Of a DNA stretch of 64,000 nucleotides, positions 1-11,413 are shown piece after piece. The notes below the pieces were generated by a model, which worked only from the letters and a program-made list of their open reading frames with translations, searched no databases and was not told where the DNA came from. The stretch comes from Salinivibrio kushneri (GTDB taxonomy: Bacteria > Pseudomonadota > Gammaproteobacteria > Enterobacterales > Vibrionaceae), in NCBI RefSeq assembly GCF_027286325.1, contig NZ_CP114588.1, forward strand, positions 744,001-808,000. The letters run 5' to 3'. Each line of letters starts with the position of its first letter. Within the stretch, counting starts at the first letter, position 1. The translations under genes were made by a program, and so were the position numbers.

Positions 1-119
1 CATTTATCCAAGATGGCAAGCGCCATAACGATGGTTATTACCAGCTAAAAGACTGGGGCCCGTTTCGTCGCGATTGGGTCGAGGATAAAAAGCGAGACAT
101 TCGTTCGTATATCAATTAG
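1..119 (+). CDS. C-terminal end of an unidentified protein (partial)
   Basis: Only the last 38 codons of a gene that begins before the window are present, read in frame 3 and ending with TAG at 117-119. The tail is rich in charged and aromatic residues (for example DGYYQLKDWGPFRRDW), so it looks like the end of a soluble protein. I do not recognise the family. Its stop codon overlaps the stop codon of the convergent DUF1499 gene (complement of 116-118), so the two genes meet with no spacer and no terminator between them. Confidence 0.55.
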   Translation, partial: FIQDGKRHNDGYYQLKDWGPFRRDWVEDKKRDIRSYIN

Positions 120-562
120 TGATCGCCTGAAGGACGGACCAGTTTCGCCTCGACCAGTGTACGTCGAATGGCATCAGCACGCCGACGGTTTGCGCCAAAG
201 TCGTAATAGCCAATACGAGAAGCAGAGCGAAGCGCGAGCTGGTTATCACTGAGTGAGACTTCAACATCATCGACAAAGCGCAGCACCCGAGTGGTGAAGC
301 GTAAGTGTGCGTAGTTGTCCTGGGCTGAAACCACTTCTGCACGTGGCATGGCGGCAATCTTTTCGACGATGGTGGTAAAGGCAATATCGGTGCTAGCCAA
401 TGACAAGGGCGCTAACTGATACTTCGCGCGCCTATCTTCTGTTGAAACACAATTAGGGCTGTCACCACAGGCAGTGACAGGCGGTTGTTTTGCCATGGGG
501 CCTCCTTTCGAGCAGCCGAACAGTGTAAAAAGTACAATGAGGCCGAGCAGATTTTTTCCCAT
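116..562 (-). CDS. DUF1499 family lipoprotein
   Basis: A 148-residue protein with an N-terminal lipoprotein signal: a hydrophobic stretch followed by the lipobox LFGC, so it is probably anchored to a membrane by a lipidated Cys at about residue 17. The rest resembles the DUF1499 family (CGDSPNCVST near the start, DDVEVSL and RSASRIGYYDFGANRRR near the end). The biochemical role of the family is unknown. I chose the ATG at 562 rather than the upstream ATG at 622 because it gives a proper signal peptide and overlaps the DUF2956 stop as TAATG, suggesting translational coupling with that gene. Confidence 0.8.
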   Translation of the reverse strand: MGKNLLGLIVLFTLFGCSKGGPMAKQPPVTACGDSPNCVSTEDRRAKYQLAPLSLASTDIAFTTIVEKIAAMPRAEVVSAQDNYAHLRFTTRVLRFVDDVEVSLSDNQLALRSASRIGYYDFGANRRRADAIRRTLVEAKLVRPSGDH

Positions 563-906
563 TATGCCCCCACGAGCGTGTAACCAATAAACCCTATCCA
601 GCTTACGACGAGTAAAAGCCAAGGTAAACGGCTGTGCCCTTTATCCTGTGCAGTAGGCTGAGATGAAGGCGCAGGCTCGCTGGGATGTTCGACCGCCGGT
701 GTTGGCTTTTGCTGCTTTTTACGTGCTTTATCCTGTGCGCGCGCCTTTGCTTTTTGTTCTTTTTTATACTGCGCAATCCCTTTCTCAATCCCTTGCGCGA
801 TCAGTTTCGTCTGAGCCTTGGTTTGTCCAGGCTTTTGTGTGGCTTTGGCTACACGCATGGCGTCTTGTTGCGTCTCTGGCGAAATCGTTGTTTTTGCTTT
901 GGCCAT
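562..906 (-). CDS. DUF2956 family protein
   Basis: A 114-residue protein that opens with MAKAKTTISPETQQDAM, followed by a Lys/Gln/Ala-rich helical region (KATQKPGQTKAQTKLIAQGI, then many KARAQDKARKKQQK-like residues), and ends with one hydrophobic segment (LPWLLLVVSWIGFIGYTLV) that should be a C-terminal membrane anchor. This arrangement matches DUF2956, a family seen mainly in vibrios and relatives; function unknown. The start at 906 has a GGAG ribosome binding site 5-6 bases upstream. An in-frame ATG at 954 would add 16 residues without a visible site. First gene of a two-gene unit with the DUF1499 lipoprotein. Confidence 0.82.
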   Translation of the reverse strand: MAKAKTTISPETQQDAMRVAKATQKPGQTKAQTKLIAQGIEKGIAQYKKEQKAKARAQDKARKKQQKPTPAVEHPSEPAPSSQPTAQDKGHSRLPWLLLVVSWIGFIGYTLVGA

Positions 907-1027
907 GAAGGCTCCATCTAACGCTGAAAAAATGACTCCACCCAAGAATAACAAATTTTGCTTTTGCGCTTGCAGTTTTTATCGCATGTCGCCATGGTAA
1001 ATGCGTGACTTCTCAATCAAAAATTTT

Positions 1028-1477
1028 ATGGACACGTTTCATCATTTCGACGACAAAGGGTATATCAAGGCACCCCAGATCGCCGTACTGTGCCTGCTAC
1101 TGTTAAGTCGCGCATGGTGGCTACTGGCGATGGCCGGTGTCAGCCGAGAGCAGGGCAGCGAGCTGCTTGCACTGGTCTATCCGGACACCTCTGCGTTTTA
1201 TCTCAGCTTAGGGATTGGCCTGGTGCCGCTTGGGCTATTACTGTTAGTGGGGAACTGCGACAAGGCGCCTGAATGGCTAACACAGCATTGGCACTTAGGT
1301 TATTGGTGGGTGTGGCTGTTGTGGACGTGGGAAGCCTATCAAGTGGCGCATACGCTCATGATGACGGGTGGGCGGTTTGATTGGTTGCTTGCCTTGCACG
1401 GGCTTTGGTTAGTGTGGGCGAGCCTTTATTGGCTGAGAAGCCAGCGCGTAAAGCACTTTTTTTATCAGTTCACATAG
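1028..1477 (+). CDS. DUF2919 family inner membrane protein (YfeZ-like)
   Basis: A 149-residue protein starting MDTFHHFDDKGYIKAP; the D-K-G-x-x-K-A-P signature just before the first membrane segment is typical of DUF2919 (E. coli YfeZ). Four hydrophobic segments can be seen (about residues 18-36, 57-75, 92-106 and 120-136), with several Trp residues at their edges. Function of the family is not established. An upstream ATG at 1001 in the same frame is possible; neither start has a strong ribosome binding site. The gene converges on crr and shares a terminator with it. Confidence 0.75.
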   Translation: MDTFHHFDDKGYIKAPQIAVLCLLLLSRAWWLLAMAGVSREQGSELLALVYPDTSAFYLSLGIGLVPLGLLLLVGNCDKAPEWLTQHWHLGYWWVWLLWTWEAYQVAHTLMMTGGRFDWLLALHGLWLVWASLYWLRSQRVKHFFYQFT

Positions 1478-1498
1478 GCCATGCATCTAGCGGGCATA

Positions 1499-1527
1499 AA
1501 AAAACGCAGCACGAAGCTGCGTTTTTC
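1499..1527. terminator. Bidirectional terminator, DUF2919 gene / crr
   Basis: Ten-base arms AAAACGCAGC (1501-1510) and GCTGCGTTTT (1516-1525) around a five-base loop, with T-runs on both strands. It can end both the rightward DUF2919 transcript and the leftward pts operon. Confidence 0.85.
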
Positions 1528-1545
1528 CTCACTAAGAAAACCGAA

Positions 1546-2055
1546 TTACTTAGTGACGCGCAATACAGATGTTTCACCCACAGTGACAGCACCAGAAAGC
1601 TTAGTCAGCTCTTTGATTTCGTCCATGTTAGAGATAACAACCGGCGTCAGCGTTGATTTGGCTTTCTCTTCGAGCATGCCCAAATCAAACTCGATCACGG
1701 TGTCACCGGCTTTCACCGTTTGACCTTCTTCCGCAATGCGCTTAAAGCCTTCGCCTTTTAGTTCGACGGTGTCGATACCAAAGTGTACGAACAGCTCAAC
1801 GCCGTCATCTGACTCAATTGAAAAAGCGTGGTTGGTTTCGAAAATCTTACCGATAGTGCCGTTAACTGGCGCAACCATCTTGTCGCCTGATGGTTTAATC
1901 GCAACACCATCACCGACGATTTTCTCAGCAAACACAACGTCAGGCACGTCTTCGATGTTGACGATCTCACCCGACAATGGGGCGATAATTTCAATGGCAC
2001 TTGCGTCGTTGCCGTCTTCAGACACCAACTTCTTCAGTTTGTCGAACAGACCCAT
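1546..2055 (-). CDS. crr: Glucose-specific EIIA component of the PTS
   Basis: 169 residues, the usual length of EIIA-Glc. It carries phosphate from HPr to the glucose permease EIIB and signals sugar status by binding adenylate cyclase, permeases and other partners in the cytoplasm. The two active-site histidines are visible: His76 in ETNHAFSI and His91 in [13 protein letters not shown] (75 and 90 when the initiator Met is not counted). The N-terminal [11 protein letters not shown] amphipathic helix, used for membrane contact, is intact. Last gene of ptsH-ptsI-crr; an AGGAG site precedes the start, 39 bases after ptsI. Confidence 0.97.
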   Translation of the reverse strand: MGLFDKLKKLVSEDGNDASAIEIIAPLSGEIVNIEDVPDVVFAEKIVGDGVAIKPSGDKMVAPVNGTIGKIFETNHAFSIESDDGVELFVHFGIDTVELKGEGFKRIAEEGQTVKAGDTVIEFDLGMLEEKAKSTLTPVVISNMDEIKELTKLSGAVTVGETSVLRVTK

Positions 2056-2094
2056 AGTGTTGCTCCTAAGCAGTAATTCTTTGCTGATTGTATA

Positions 2095-3822
2095 TTAGCA
2101 AGCGGTTTTTTCCGCAATAAATTTTTCGACATAGGCCTCGATTTCTGCCGCAGTTGGCAAAGTGAGTGCTTTGTCGGCCATCGCTTTCACATCAGCAAAG
2201 TTGGCATTACGGATAATCTTCTTGATGCGAGGGATAGAGATGGCGCTCATACTAAACTCATCCAAACCCATCCCCATCAATAGTAACGTTGCTTTCTCGT
2301 CACCTGCAAGCTCTCCGCACATTCCCGTCCATTTACCTTCTGCATGTGAGGCATCAATCACTTGCTTGATAACCGTCAATACAGCCGGAGACAGTGGGTT
2401 GTACAGGTGCGAAATCAACTCGTTACCACGATCGACCGCTAGGGTATACTGGGTCAAGTCGTTGGTACCAATGCTGAAAAATTCCACTTCTTTCGCGAGA
2501 TGGTGAGCGATCGCAGCCGCGGCTGGTGTCTCAACCATAACACCGATTTCAAGCTCGGCGTCGAAATCGTGACCTTCTTGGCGCAGCTCTGCTTTATAGG
2601 TCTCGATGGCTTCTTTCAGCTCACGGATTTCTTCCACAGAAATGATCATCGGGAACATCACACGGATTTTACCGTGCGCCGAAGCACGAAGAATGGCACG
2701 CAGCTGATCGCGGAGAATTTCGCGACGATCAAGGCTGATACGAACCGCACGCCAACCCAAGAATGGGTTCATTTCTTCAGGCAAGTCCATATAAGGCAGA
2801 TCTTTGTCACCGCCGATATCCATGGTGCGGATGATCACTGGGTGACCATCAATGGCTTTCGCTACCGCTTTGTAAGCTTGGTATTGCTCTTCTTCGGTAG
2901 GAAGCGCGTCGCGATCCATAAACAGGAACTCGGTGCGATAAAGGCCCACACCTTCACCGCCATTGCGGTTTACGCCGTCACAGTCTTTGACGGTGCCCAC
3001 GTTACCGCACACTTCGACTTGATGACCGTCAAGCGTGATGGCCGGAAGATCTTTAAGCTTCGCCAGTTCAGCTTTCTCGGCGATGTGTTGGTCACGAATC
3101 GCTTTGAATTTGCTGAGCTCTTCATCTGATGGGTTGACAACGATTTGGTTGTTAATCGCATCAAGCACCAGCATGTCGCCATTTTTTACTTTGCTGGTCG
3201 CATCATTGGTTCCCACAATCGCTGGTAACTCAAGCGAGCGCGCCATGATTGAAGAGTGTGAAGTGCGACCACCAATGTCGGTAATAAAACCAAGCACATA
3301 ATTCAGGTCAACCTGTGCTGTTTCTGAAGGCGTCAGGTCGTTTGCAACCAGGATCACTTCTTCGTTAATAGCGCTCAACGACACCATATTGATGCCAAGT
3401 GCGTTTTTGACGAAGCGTGAACCGATATCACGGATATCTGAGGCACGCTCTTTCAGATAATCGTCGTCGAGTGACTCAAGCGTGACAGCTTGTTCTTCGA
3501 TAACGCTGTAGATTGCGTGATCAGCGGTTGCTAGGTTTGACTTAATGAAGCTGACGATCTCTTCTTCGAGCTCTTCATCTTCAAGCAGCATGATGTGACC
3601 TTCGAAGATAGCTTCTTTCTCTTCGCCAAAGGTCTCCCTTGCTTTGTCTTTGATCGCTTCAAGTTGCGTCTTAGACTGTTCGCGAGCATCCAATACGCGC
3701 TGAATTTCTTTGTCGATTTGAGACGCATCAATCTTATCTTTATTGATGACAACGTCTTCTTCTTGCAGCAGCAGTGCTTTACCAAAAGCAATACCAGGTG
3801 ATGCCAGGATGCCTGAAATCAT
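2095..3822 (-). CDS. ptsI: Phosphoenolpyruvate-protein phosphotransferase, enzyme I
   Basis: 575 residues, full length for enzyme I. It takes phosphate from phosphoenolpyruvate and passes it to HPr, the first step of the sugar phosphotransferase system. The phosphohistidine motif [18 protein letters not shown] lies at about residues 184-201 (active His near 189-190). The C-terminal PEP-binding TIM barrel shows [22 protein letters not shown] and [18 protein letters not shown]. It sits 50 bases after ptsH and 39 before crr, so one operon is likely. Confidence 0.97.
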   Translation of the reverse strand: MISGILASPGIAFGKALLLQEEDVVINKDKIDASQIDKEIQRVLDAREQSKTQLEAIKDKARETFGEEKEAIFEGHIMLLEDEELEEEIVSFIKSNLATADHAIYSVIEEQAVTLESLDDDYLKERASDIRDIGSRFVKNALGINMVSLSAINEEVILVANDLTPSETAQVDLNYVLGFITDIGGRTSHSSIMARSLELPAIVGTNDATSKVKNGDMLVLDAINNQIVVNPSDEELSKFKAIRDQHIAEKAELAKLKDLPAITLDGHQVEVCGNVGTVKDCDGVNRNGGEGVGLYRTEFLFMDRDALPTEEEQYQAYKAVAKAIDGHPVIIRTMDIGGDKDLPYMDLPEEMNPFLGWRAVRISLDRREILRDQLRAILRASAHGKIRVMFPMIISVEEIRELKEAIETYKAELRQEGHDFDAELEIGVMVETPAAAAIAHHLAKEVEFFSIGTNDLTQYTLAVDRGNELISHLYNPLSPAVLTVIKQVIDASHAEGKWTGMCGELAGDEKATLLLMGMGLDEFSMSAISIPRIKKIIRNANFADVKAMADKALTLPTAAEIEAYVEKFIAEKTAC

Positions 3823-3872
3823 AGCTTTACCTTACGTTTATCCAACTTAAAACCGATAGAAAAAGAGCCGGA

Positions 3873-4130
3873 TTACTCCAGCTCGTCCATCAGTTTTACT
3901 AGGTGATCAACGGCCTGTTGTGCTTGCGCACCTTCAGCAGAGATAGTCACCTTAGTGCCTTTGGTCAAGCCAAGGGTTTGAAGTTTAAATAGGCTTTTTG
4001 CGCTCGCGCTCTTACCGTTAGACTCAACGGTGATCTCAGCGTCGTAGCTTTTCGCTTCTTTTACGAACTGCGCCGCTGGGCGAGTGTGTAGGCCGTTTTC
4101 TGCAGTAATCTCAACTTGCTTCTGATACAT
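3873..4130 (-). CDS. ptsH: Phosphocarrier protein HPr
   Basis: 85 residues, the standard HPr size. HPr shuttles phosphate from enzyme I to the sugar-specific EIIA proteins. The phosphorylated His15 is in the motif [12 protein letters not shown], and the region around residue 46 ([13 protein letters not shown]) that contacts partners is conserved. First gene of the pts operon, leftward; cysK lies upstream on the same strand, with its terminator between them, so ptsH probably has its own promoter in 4131-4384. Confidence 0.97.
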   Translation of the reverse strand: MYQKQVEITAENGLHTRPAAQFVKEAKSYDAEITVESNGKSASAKSLFKLQTLGLTKGTKVTISAEGAQAQQAVDHLVKLMDELE

Positions 4131-4384
4131 GATTCACCCCGTTTCTGTATTTTTTTAAATCTATGTATTAAATATAAGGTTAGCTTAACCGCTAACGGGC
4201 GACTTCGCTATCCGTTGACGCTAACCTAACCAAGAAATCGACCTGATAGCTTAATCCATGTCAATTTCGTGTCATCTTTTTGCCATTTTTGACCTTCCAC
4301 TCATTAGGCGCGAGGGCTTTTATTTTGATGCGGAAAATAAAAAGGCAGATGTGTTTTACTAAAGCTTAATATAAAAATCAAACA
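4131..4384 (-). promoter_or_regulatory. Leader and promoter region of ptsH, with a long hairpin
   Basis: This gene-free stretch between ptsH and the cysK terminator must hold the pts promoter. The notable structure is an inverted repeat, AGGTTAGC (4177-4184) against GCTAACCT (4220-4227), with a second inner pairing AACGG/CCGTT. Read leftward it would fold in the untranslated leader about 45 bases before the ptsH start. A TTGACA hexamer (complement of about 4258-4263) lies further upstream, but I found no convincing -10 partner. Any CRP control, usual for pts operons, could not be confirmed by eye. Confidence 0.35.
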
Positions 4385-4386
4385 AA

Positions 4387-4407
4387 AAAGGCCCGATTTG
4401 GGCCTTT
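4387..4407 (-). terminator. cysK terminator
   Basis: AAAGGCCC (4387-4394) pairs with GGGCCTTT (4400-4407) around a five-base loop. On the minus strand the stem is followed by a run of T, so it ends cysK. Confidence 0.85.
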
Positions 4408-4447
4408 GCGAATAGGGGGGTGTGGAGGCTGGTTGGCTAACCTGCTG

Positions 4448-5416
4448 TTACTGCTCGGTTTCCAGCTCAGTGAACATCCCCGCAAACAGTGGCGAGCTGA
4501 GATAACGCTCTGCTGCACTTGGCAAAATTGTGACAATCTTCTTATTTGCAAACTCGGGAAGTTCGGCAATTTTGTTGGCTGCAACCACAGCTGCACCTGA
4601 AGAAATCCCGCCCAAGATGCCTTCTTCTTCCATCAGGCGGCGAGCCATCGCAATGGCTTCGTCTGAGCTGACAGAGACCACTTGGTCAACGAGCTTCACA
4701 TCCAAGTTCTTCGGCACAAAACCCGCGCCAATACCTTGGATTTTGTGAGGGGCAGGCTGCACGTCTTGACCCGCGATAGTTTGCGCAATCACTGGTGACT
4801 CGGCAGGTTCGACCGCCACTGTGGTGATCGCTTTGCCTTTGGTGTTTTTGATGTAGCGGCTGACACCGGTTAGCGTGCCACCTGTGCCCACACCGGCAAC
4901 AAATACATCGATTTCACCGTCAGTGTCTTCCCAGATTTCAGGCCCTGTGGTCTTTTCGTGGATTTCAGGGTTGGCTGGGTTATCGAACTGTTGCAACATC
5001 AGGTATTTACCTGGCTCTGCCGCCATGATTTCTTCGGCTTTGGCAATCGCCCCTTTCATGCCTTTTGGCGCTTCGGTGAGCACCAGCTTCGCGCCCATGG
5101 CTTTAAGCAGCTTACGGCGCTCAAGGCTCATTGACTCCGGCATGGTTAGGGTCAGCTTATAACCACGTGCCGCCGCGACATAGGCGAGCGCGATCCCCGT
5201 GTTACCACTGGTTGGCTCAATCAATTCGATACCGGGTTTGAGGGTGCCTTTTTTCTCCGCATCCCAGATCATATTGGCACCGATACGGCACTTAACGCTG
5301 AAGCTTGGGTTGCGTGCCTCAACTTTGGCCAACACGTTTGGTTTTGCCACGCGGTTTAGGCGAACTAGCGGTGTGTTTCCGATGGTTTGTGTATTATCTT
5401 CGTAAATCTTGCCCAT
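4448..5416 (-). CDS. cysK: Cysteine synthase A (O-acetylserine sulfhydrylase)
   Basis: 322 residues. Makes L-cysteine from O-acetylserine and sulfide with pyridoxal phosphate. The PLP lysine is Lys42 in [14 protein letters not shown]; the substrate loop [14 protein letters not shown] and the phosphate-binding [14 protein letters not shown] are intact. Length and motifs fit CysK rather than CysM. The neighbour order cysK-ptsHI-crr is the one seen in enteric bacteria and vibrios, and the next gene upstream, cysZ, supplies sulfate to the same pathway. Confidence 0.96.
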   Translation of the reverse strand: MGKIYEDNTQTIGNTPLVRLNRVAKPNVLAKVEARNPSFSVKCRIGANMIWDAEKKGTLKPGIELIEPTSGNTGIALAYVAAARGYKLTLTMPESMSLERRKLLKAMGAKLVLTEAPKGMKGAIAKAEEIMAAEPGKYLMLQQFDNPANPEIHEKTTGPEIWEDTDGEIDVFVAGVGTGGTLTGVSRYIKNTKGKAITTVAVEPAESPVIAQTIAGQDVQPAPHKIQGIGAGFVPKNLDVKLVDQVVSVSSDEAIAMARRLMEEEGILGGISSGAAVVAANKIAELPEFANKKIVTILPSAAERYLSSPLFAGMFTELETEQ

Positions 5417-5540
5417 TGTATCGTTCCTTCATGACACCGATTTTTAATAACACTCCAAGCATATCTCTGCTGCATGGTTTTGAAAGGATCGGTTGGTTAT
5501 ATCTTATTGTGACATTAACCAATAACTGATTGGTTAACCG

Positions 5541-5571
5541 AAAAAAGCCCACATCGTCGATGTGAGCTTTA
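5541..5571 (-). terminator. cysZ terminator
   Basis: CACATC (5550-5555) and GATGTG (5559-5564) form the top of a longer stem AAAGC...GCTTT with one bulged base; leftward it is followed by six T. Confidence 0.75.
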
Positions 5572-5597
5572 GCGTAGAACATTACCGGCTAAACAGG

Positions 5598-6356
5598 CTA
5601 ATTCCGCCCCAACGAGGCCTTGTGCTTATCCACCCACATGGCGGTTGCGCCGCATACTGCCGCAGGCATCACCAGCAGGTTAAGCAAGGGTGTCATGGTA
5701 AATAACATGACTATTGCGCCAAAGCTTAGCGATGCGCCCCGCTGTTGGTTTAAGGTCTGGCGCATGGCGGGAAACGACACCTTGTGATTATCGAACGGGT
5801 AATCACAGTATTGAATCGCCATCATCCACGCGCTAAACAAAAACCAGATCACAGGCCCCACGGTTTGTCCGATCGCGGGTATCCACAGCAGCAATAAAAA
5901 GCCGAGTGCTCTGGGGATGTAGTAAGCGAGCTTTTGCCATTCTCGTTTCATCACCCGCGGGATATCTTTAATAATGCCAGCCAAGCCATCATCAGGTGCC
6001 CGCGTTCCTGACAGCTTTGCCTCCACATGTTCGGCCAACAGGCCATTGAACGGTGCCGCTATCCAGTTAGCCAGTGTGCTAAACACGTAGGAGAACACCA
6101 CAAAGATCGCCACCACGACTAAAGGCCATATGAGAAATGAAAGCCAAGAGAGCCATTCGGGTAGGCTAGCCATCCAATGGTCTATCCAGTCACCAAACTG
6201 TGATAATAGATAAAGGAACGCGCCGCCCAGCAGCAACACATTGATCAAAATAGGAATGATCACAAAGCGGCGTAAGCCGGGTGCCATCATCAATGAAAAA
6301 CCCTGGAACAAGTAGCCAGCGCCACTTTGAGGGCGGGGGCGAGCATAATTCGCCAT
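5598..6356 (-). CDS. cysZ: Sulfate transporter CysZ
   Basis: 252 residues with four clear hydrophobic segments; matches the CysZ/EI24 family (E. coli CysZ is 253 residues). It brings sulfate across the inner membrane for cysteine synthesis, which fits its place just upstream of cysK on the same strand. The start at 6356 gives [20 protein letters not shown], the expected N terminus; an upstream in-frame start at 6401 adds 15 residues with Cys and His that do not look like family sequence. Confidence 0.93.
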   Translation of the reverse strand: MANYARPRPQSGAGYLFQGFSLMMAPGLRRFVIIPILINVLLLGGAFLYLLSQFGDWIDHWMASLPEWLSWLSFLIWPLVVVAIFVVFSYVFSTLANWIAAPFNGLLAEHVEAKLSGTRAPDDGLAGIIKDIPRVMKREWQKLAYYIPRALGFLLLLWIPAIGQTVGPVIWFLFSAWMMAIQYCDYPFDNHKVSFPAMRQTLNQQRGASLSFGAIVMLFTMTPLLNLLVMPAAVCGATAMWVDKHKASLGRN

Positions 6357-6668
6357 GATATCTCCTTGATAACAATGTTGGTCACAACAAGCCGCACGCA
6401 AGCGGTTGATACAAAAATAACGATGTGCGCTATATTACGGGGGGAATCGCTGGGATGACAACGGCCTAATAATGGGAAAGTTTAACGATTTGTGTGTCGC
6501 TATTCGTTAAATTGTCCCCAACTTTTGATACAGTTAACTAAGTTGACGATTAACGCATTGCGTCAGCCAACAGGCCCCGCTTATGATCGCGCTACCCTTT
6601 GCAAACTGGTTGGCGTTGTGACATAAGCTAATCAAAACGCTGAACATAGATAGATTTGAGAATCGATG
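6357..6668. other. Divergent intergenic region cysZ / zipA
   Basis: About 310 bases between the divergent starts of cysZ and zipA, with no ORF or RNA gene that I can support. It must carry both promoters. AT-rich patches (for example around 6490-6550, which has several TTAAC/GTTAA words) are consistent with that, but I could not assign -35/-10 pairs with confidence. Confidence 0.4.
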
Positions 6669-7625
6669 ATGCAGGAATTGCGCCTTGTACTGATTGTGTT
6701 AGGAGCACTAGCAATCGCAGCTTTGCTTTTGCATGGCCTCTGGACAAACAAGAAAGAAAAGACGACCAAGTTTGGCGAAAAGCCGCTGGGAAAGCTGGAT
6801 GATGACAGTGACGATCAAAAGTTTGACCAAGATGGTATTGGCGCAGTCAGAGTCGTCAGTCGCACGAAAAGCGAGAGCGACAAGCCTGCGCGCCAAGAGC
6901 CTGCCATGAGCTTTGGCGAGAAACCTGATGTGGATCCCTTATTTGCAGGCCAAACTGAGACGGCCTCTGAGCCGCAGGAGTCGGTATATCCCTCCATGTC
7001 GGCGACGGATGATGAGCCATCTTTCTCTACCACAACGTCGAGTTCTGAGGATGTAGAGAGCGATGAGCCAGCGCCTGTATATTCACCTGCCGAAGAGACT
7101 GACGAGCCAGTGCCACACGCACCCGCCAGTGAAGCCGTTGATGCCGATGCGCCTTTGCAACCAGAGTCGCAAGACACGGGCGAGCAGCAACAGGATGAAG
7201 CCCCGACCGATGATACCGAAGTACTGGTGTTACATGTTCATGCGAACAATAACCAAGTTTTCACTGGGCTTGAGCTTATTCCCACTCTGGAACAGTATGG
7301 CCTCCGTTTTGGCGATATGGGCATTTACCACCGCCATTCTGACTTGTCTGGTAGCGGGAAAGTGTTGTTCAGTGTCGCGAATATGGTCAAACCCGGTACC
7401 TTCGATGTCAGCCATAGTGAAAGCTTTGAAACACCGGGCATTAGCTTTTTTATGACCTTGCCGTGTTACGGTGAGCCTGAGCAAAACTTCAAACTCATGC
7501 TACAAACGGCCCAGCAAATCGCGGATGAATTGGGCGGCTTAGTGCTGGATGACGCACGCACCATGATGACCCCGTCACGATTGGATGAATATCGCGAGCG
7601 CGTCAAAGTCTTCATGGTCAAATAG
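6669..7625 (+). CDS. zipA: Cell division protein ZipA
   Basis: About 318 residues. An essential division protein that tethers FtsZ filaments to the inner membrane. The layout is classic: an N-terminal membrane anchor (LRLVLIVLGALAIAALLLHGLW), a basic patch, a long acidic/Pro-Ser-Glu-rich linker (about residues 35-185, unusually rich in Asp/Glu), and a C-terminal FtsZ-binding domain starting near VLVLHVHANN with GISFFMTLPCYG near its end. Two ATGs are adjacent (6666 and 6669); the second matches the usual MQ-E/D-LRLVL start. It is followed by ligA, the conserved partner gene downstream. Confidence 0.95.
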   Translation: MQELRLVLIVLGALAIAALLLHGLWTNKKEKTTKFGEKPLGKLDDDSDDQKFDQDGIGAVRVVSRTKSESDKPARQEPAMSFGEKPDVDPLFAGQTETASEPQESVYPSMSATDDEPSFSTTTSSSEDVESDEPAPVYSPAEETDEPVPHAPASEAVDADAPLQPESQDTGEQQQDEAPTDDTEVLVLHVHANNNQVFTGLELIPTLEQYGLRFGDMGIYHRHSDLSGSGKVLFSVANMVKPGTFDVSHSESFETPGISFFMTLPCYGEPEQNFKLMLQTAQQIADELGGLVLDDARTMMTPSRLDEYRERVKVFMVK

Positions 7626-7685
7626 CCTGCACACACGCGACTATGGTTTAAGCAGACAGCGGGACATGGCTCCCGCTATCTGTGA

Positions 7686-9752
<2,067 letters not shown>

Positions 9753-9915
9753 CTTGTACCCATCACGCTGTGCGCTTCGCCGTGTAAGCGAAGCGCACAG
9801 GCGCGATAGTTTACATGGCCATGTTCCGTGTCTGGACATGGCCTGATTGTGGAATTTACCTGTACTGGTAAACTAACCGTTACATATTATTCTCAGCACT
9901 GGGATAGGGATCCTA

Positions 9916-11340
9916 ATGACGATTAAAACCCGCTTTGCCCCCAGCCCAACCGGCTTTTTGCATGTTGGTGGCGCGCGTACCGCACTTTATTCTTGGCTTG
10001 CAGCACGCAGCCAAGGTGGTCAATTTGTATTGCGTATTGAAGATACAGATATCGAACGTTCAACCCAAGAAGCGATTGATGCCATTTTAGAGGGCATGGA
10101 ATGGCTTGGCTTAAACTGGGATGAAGGGCCGTACTACCAAACGAAACGCTTTGATCGCTACAATGAGCTCGTTGATCAGCTGTTGGCAGAAGACAAAGCC
10201 TACAAGTGTTATGCCCCTAAAGAGCTGCTAGAAGAAATTCGTGAAGAGCAAAAAGCGAATGGCTTAAAAGCACGCTACGATGCCAATCATCCCAAGGTGA
10301 TTACGGCCAACAGCCAAGCAAACGCTGACGACCCACACGTCATTCGTTTCCGCAACCCCAAAGACGGCAAGGTAGTGTTTGACGATAAGATCCGCGGCCG
10401 GATTGAAATTGCGAACAGTGAACTGGATGACTTGATCATTCGCCGTACCGACGGAAGCCCAACCTACAACTTCTGTGTAGTGGTTGATGATTGGGATATG
10501 GGGATCACCCAAGTGGTGCGTGGGGAAGACCACATTAACAACACCCCGCGTCAGATTAACATTTATGAAGCACTGGGTGCGCCTGTCCCTGAGTTTGCTC
10601 ACTGCTCGATGATCCTTGGCGATGATGGTGCCAAGCTGTCTAAACGTCATGGTGCGGTGAGCGTCATGCAATACCGCGACCAAGGTTTCTTGCCACAAGC
10701 ACTGCGTAACTATTTAGTGCGTCTGGGCTGGTCTCACGGCGATCAAGAAATCTTCTCGATGGAAGAAATGATTGATTTCTTCTCCCTAGAAGCGATCAGT
10801 AAGTCAGCTTCTGCCTTTAACACGGAAAAATTGCGTTGGCTGAACAACCATTACATCAAAAATGGCGATCCAGCTGAGGTTGCGTCGCACTTACAGTGGC
10901 ACCTTGATCAACAAGGCATTGATGCGTCCTCAGGGCCGGCTCTGACTGATGTGATCCAGTTGGTGGGCGAGCGTTGTGACACCTTGGTTGAGCTGGCCGA
11001 GCAAAGCCGTTATTTCTATCAAGACTTTGATGAGATTGAGGCAACTGCAGCCAAGAAGCACCTGCGTCCAGTGGCGCTTGAGCCACTGCAAGTGGCCAAA
11101 GGCAAGATTGAAGCGTTGGATGAGTGGACGGTGGACGCCCTAAAAGCCGTGATCGCGGATACCTGTGCCGATCTCGATGTTGGTATGGGTAAAGTCGGTA
11201 TGCCATTGCGTGTTGCAGTCACTGGCGGTGGTCAATCACCCTCGGTGGATGCGGTGATGCACCTGATTGGTAAAGACCGCGTGGTGGCGCGTATCGAACA
11301 AGCCATCAAAGTGGTTGAAGCGCGTGCTGCACAAAGCTAA
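9916..11340 (+). CDS. gltX: Glutamyl-tRNA synthetase
   Basis: 474 residues. Charges tRNA-Glu with glutamate; class I synthetase. The HIGH-type motif is [15 protein letters not shown] near residue 9 and the KMSKS-type motif is KLSKRHGAV at about residue 238. The C-terminal anticodon-binding region and final [12 protein letters not shown] segment are complete. It stands alone between ligA and the convergent uraA, sharing a terminator with the latter. Its product also feeds the hemA route (27702) in this window, since glutamyl-tRNA is the heme precursor. Confidence 0.98.
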   Translation: MTIKTRFAPSPTGFLHVGGARTALYSWLAARSQGGQFVLRIEDTDIERSTQEAIDAILEGMEWLGLNWDEGPYYQTKRFDRYNELVDQLLAEDKAYKCYAPKELLEEIREEQKANGLKARYDANHPKVITANSQANADDPHVIRFRNPKDGKVVFDDKIRGRIEIANSELDDLIIRRTDGSPTYNFCVVVDDWDMGITQVVRGEDHINNTPRQINIYEALGAPVPEFAHCSMILGDDGAKLSKRHGAVSVMQYRDQGFLPQALRNYLVRLGWSHGDQEIFSMEEMIDFFSLEAISKSASAFNTEKLRWLNNHYIKNGDPAEVASHLQWHLDQQGIDASSGPALTDVIQLVGERCDTLVELAEQSRYFYQDFDEIEATAAKKHLRPVALEPLQVAKGKIEALDEWTVDALKAVIADTCADLDVGMGKVGMPLRVAVTGGGQSPSVDAVMHLIGKDRVVARIEQAIKVVEARAAQS

Positions 11341-11367
11341 CGAGCGTGGACATACCACGGCACAATC

Positions 11368-11395
11368 AAAAAAGGGCGCTGCGGCGCCCTTTTTT
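11368..11395. terminator. Bidirectional terminator gltX / uraA
   Basis: AAAAAAGGGCGC (11368-11379) pairs with GCGCCCTTTTTT (11384-11395) around a four-base loop; strong T-runs on both strands. Confidence 0.92.
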
Positions 11396-11413
11396 AGTTT
11401 GTCATCGCCTGTC

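Noticed and set aside
2500..3129. 209-codon plus-strand ORF inside ptsI
   Set aside because: It is a shadow of the highly conserved ptsI frame and encodes no known domain.
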